A stretch of DNA of 8,531 bases, from the NCBI GenBank assembly GCA_028280205.1, contig JANQME010000210.1, positions 1 through 8,531 on the forward strand, given 5' to 3'. The position numbers were made by a program, and so were the translations under genes. Below, piece after piece: positions 6,702 to 8,531 of this stretch (positions are counted from its first letter, which is position 1; every line of letters begins with the position of its first letter). The notes under the pieces are model-generated. The model worked only from the letters and a program-made list of their open reading frames with translations. It did not search any database and was not told the DNA's origin. Source of the stretch: Longimicrobiales bacterium. GTDB lineage: Bacteria; Gemmatimonadota; Gemmatimonadetes; Longimicrobiales; Gaopeijiaceae.

Positions 6702-8318
6702 TCACGGAGCACCTCCTCGGGCCGCGAGCCACCACGTCAGGGCGCCGAGCGCGGCGAGGATGAGGCCGAACTCGACGAGCAGGACGCGGGTGTGCGCCGG
6801 GGCGCCTTTGATCGCTTCATCCAGGGTGTCGTCCGCCGTCGGTTCGGACAGGCGTGCGCCCTCGGTGCCCAGGAGCGTGCCCACGGCCCACGTGACCGCG
6901 CATCCCAGCACGTTCCACCAGAGCCAGGAGAGGCCGGGGAGGAACGCTCCTGCGGCCACGTTGCACGCGACTCCGGCCATCGCCCCTGCGGCGGCCGAGC
7001 GGTCGTCGGCTCGCTGCGAGAAGGCCGCGAGGAGGAAGACCGCCAGGATCGGACCGTACACCACGCTCCCGACCCGATTCACGAGCTCGATCACCGTCTC
7101 GCCGGCGCCCGAGAACCACCACCCCGTGAGCGCGGCCCAGATGCCCCAGGCGACCGTCCCCGCACGAGCCACCCGGACCGCGCTGGGGGAGGTCGGCTCG
7201 ATGCGGCTCGGCATCACCTCCTCCAGCGTCACGGCGGAGAGCGAGTTGAGCGCGGAGTCGATCGAGGAGAGCGCGGCGGCGAGGATCCCCGCGACGGCGA
7301 CCCCGAGGACCCCGACCGGCGCGTACGTCGCGAGGAACTCGGGCACGAGCGCATCGGGCGGGAGCCCCTCGAGCCGGGCCGCGAAGCCGGGTTCCGCCAC
7401 GAGGAGCGCAGCGAGCAGGACGCCGAAGGCACAGTAGGTGAGTACCAACGGGAAGCGAATGAGCGCCGCCCAGGTGAGGGCACGACACGCGTCCTGGGCC
7501 GTGGGTGCGGCGAGGATCCGCTGTGCCTGCGTCTGGTCACAGCCGTAGTACGAGAGGTAGAGGAAGAGGCCCCCGAAGAGCATGGGCCAGAAGGAGAAGA
7601 CGGCACCGTCGCCCAGACCGTGGCCTCCGAAGTCGAGAGGGACGAGGCGGGCGGGGTCCACGCCGGTGAGGAGGGCTCCGTCCCCTTGCAGGAGCCTTCC
7701 CCTGCTCTGCAGATGGAGGGCGAGCAGCCCGGTCGCCAAGAGCGTTCCGCCCCAGAGCAGCCCGAGCTGGAGGACGTCCGAGACGACGTCCGCGACCAGC
7801 CCGCCGAGCGTCGTGTACGCGATGGCCACCACGGCGACCACCGCCAGGCACGCGTTCAGCCCCCAGCCCGTGAGCGCATCGACCACGAGCGCCGAAGAAT
7901 ACAGCACGACTCCGGCTCCGAGCCCTCGACCCAGGAGGAAGAAGATCGCCAGCACCCGACGCGAGCTCCTCCCGAGCCGGCGCTCGACCGCACCGTAGAC
8001 GTCCGCGCCACCGGCCTGTCGTAGGACGGGCACACCCCACACCGCCAGGAGGGCCAGGGCGAGCGGGACCGCCAGCTCGTACTGGAGCCACACCAGCCCT
8101 CCGCCCTCCCGGCGGGCCACGAAGGCCGGAGCACCGATGAGCGAGATCGCGCTCACCTGGTTGGCGGCGAGCGAGCACCCGAGTGCCCACGCCGGGAGCG
8201 CCCGGCCTCCCAGGTAGTAGTCCTCGGCGCTGTGTTGACGTCGCGCGATCCACCCCGCCACGGCGAGGAGGCCGAGGAGCGAGATCACGACGATGGCGAG
8301 GTCGACTCCACCGATCAC
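6702..8318 (-). CDS. Sodium:solute symporter (SSS family)
   Basis: A 538-residue secondary transporter predicted to couple Na+ entry to uptake of an organic solute. About 13-14 hydrophobic helices are visible, fitting the LeuT-fold SSS family. Motifs: SAEDYYLGGRALPAW (30-44) and SLAANQVSAISLIGAPAF (49-66) at the first helices; YYGCDQTQAQRILAA (257-271), the family's DQ..QR element; and AALSSIDSALNSLS (348-361), where S351-S352 align with the Na2-site serines. The GTG at 8318 is chosen because the frame upstream is Arg/Ser-rich, lacks family similarity and overlaps the kinase gene; GGGGGA lies 6 nt before this GTG. It begins 16 nt after the probable glycerate kinase stop, so the two are likely one operon. 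Substrate is not readable from sequence; the kinase neighbour hints at glycerate or a related hydroxy-acid, but sugars or other carboxylates remain possible. It converges on the ADOP gene. Confidence 0.93.
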   Translation of the reverse strand: MIGGVDLAIVVISLLGLLAVAGWIARRQHSAEDYYLGGRALPAWALGCSLAANQVSAISLIGAPAFVARREGGGLVWLQYELAVPLALALLAVWGVPVLRQAGGADVYGAVERRLGRSSRRVLAIFFLLGRGLGAGVVLYSSALVVDALTGWGLNACLAVVAVVAIAYTTLGGLVADVVSDVLQLGLLWGGTLLATGLLALHLQSRGRLLQGDGALLTGVDPARLVPLDFGGHGLGDGAVFSFWPMLFGGLFLYLSYYGCDQTQAQRILAAPTAQDACRALTWAALIRFPLVLTYCAFGVLLAALLVAEPGFAARLEGLPPDALVPEFLATYAPVGVLGVAVAGILAAALSSIDSALNSLSAVTLEEVMPSRIEPTSPSAVRVARAGTVAWGIWAALTGWWFSGAGETVIELVNRVGSVVYGPILAVFLLAAFSQRADDRSAAAGAMAGVACNVAAGAFLPGLSWLWWNVLGCAVTWAVGTLLGTEGARLSEPTADDTLDEAIKGAPAHTRVLLVEFGLILAALGALTWWLAARGGAP

Positions 8319-8334
8319 GCGGGGTCCCCCGTTG

Positions 8335-8531
8335 TCACGAGCCGCCCGCGAGCCAGCCGCCCGCGAGCCGGCTCGCCGCCGCCGCCACGAGCTCCTCCGC
8401 ACGGGCGAACGCCTCGTCGAGGGGAATGCTCTCGGCCGCCGCCTCGACGGCGTCGATGCCGGCCGACCGGGCCGCCGCCGGGTCGAGGTCGACGACCCCT
8501 GCGAGGACGCCGACGCGCACACCCCGTGCGC
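8335..8531 (-). CDS. Probable glycerate kinase, C-terminal fragment (gene continues past window edge)
   Basis: About 65 C-terminal codons of a gene whose start lies beyond the right edge. The visible end reads ARGVRVGVLAG, then SAGIDAVEAAAES, IPLDEAFARAEELV and an Ala-rich helix. This pattern of a strand ending in a Gly turn, a GIDAV segment, then a 'PL-EA-A-A-L' helix resembles the C-terminus of GarK/GlxK-type glycerate kinases, which phosphorylate D-glycerate with ATP. The frame is open to the edge, so the GTG at 8520 is not a real start. The stop is 16 nt before the symporter, suggesting co-transcription. Identification rests on a short, less conserved region, so another Ala-rich kinase or isomerase end is possible. 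Confidence 0.65.
   Translation of the reverse strand, partial: ARGVRVGVLAGVVDLDPAAARSAGIDAVEAAAESIPLDEAFARAEELVAAAASRLAGGWLAGGS

Noticed and set aside
5132..6763. 543-codon open frame overlapping the ADOP gene on the same strand
   Set aside because: Its product is Arg/Gly/Pro-rich with no recognisable motif, while the overlapping permease frame is conserved throughout.
8319..8522. N-terminal extension of the symporter frame up to 8522
   Set aside because: The added residues are Arg/Ser-rich, unlike a symporter N-terminus, and they overlap the kinase coding frame. The GTG at 8318 has a Shine-Dalgarno-like GGGGGA.

Overview
The window comes from a GC-rich bacterial chromosome. Duplicated orphan permeases of the MacB/FtsX type, one paired with a PadR regulator, are a hallmark of Acidobacteriota and Gemmatimonadota. 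With the high GC content, Gemmatimonadota or a close relative is the most likely source. This assignment is inference; no rRNA or other phylogenetic marker is present.

Layout, left to right. (1) Positions 1-1343 (+) hold the C-terminal half of an ADOP-type permease whose start lies outside the window. (2) Positions 1477-3603 (+) encode a complete 708-residue Fe-S hydro-lyase of the aconitase / isopropylmalate dehydratase superfamily. Its swivel (LeuD-like) domain precedes the catalytic (LeuC-like) domain. (3) Positions 3604-3747 carry a small GC hairpin and then a sharply AT-rich 50-bp block, which is a nested dyad built from two 14-bp palindromes. (4) Positions 3748-6668 (+) form a two-gene operon: a short PadR regulator whose stop overlaps the GTG start of a full-length ADOP permease. 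(5) On the opposite strand, positions 8531-6702 hold the tail of a probable glycerate kinase followed 16 nt later by a sodium:solute symporter. This pair converges on the ADOP operon with only 33 nt between the stops.

How the parts may work together. PadR probably binds the palindromes upstream of its own gene and controls the permease. No ABC ATPase is visible beside either permease, as is usual for ADOPs. The hydro-lyase is a stand-alone metabolic gene, either aconitase or a relative acting on another 2- or 3-hydroxy tricarboxylate or dicarboxylate. The kinase-symporter pair suggests uptake and phosphorylation of a small hydroxy-acid or a related carbon source. No gene-free stretch exceeds 150 bp. 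I saw no RNA genes, CRISPR arrays, insertion sequences or prophage genes. The most distinctive features are the nested operator and the domain-permuted aconitase-family enzyme; no clearly new multi-gene system is evident.
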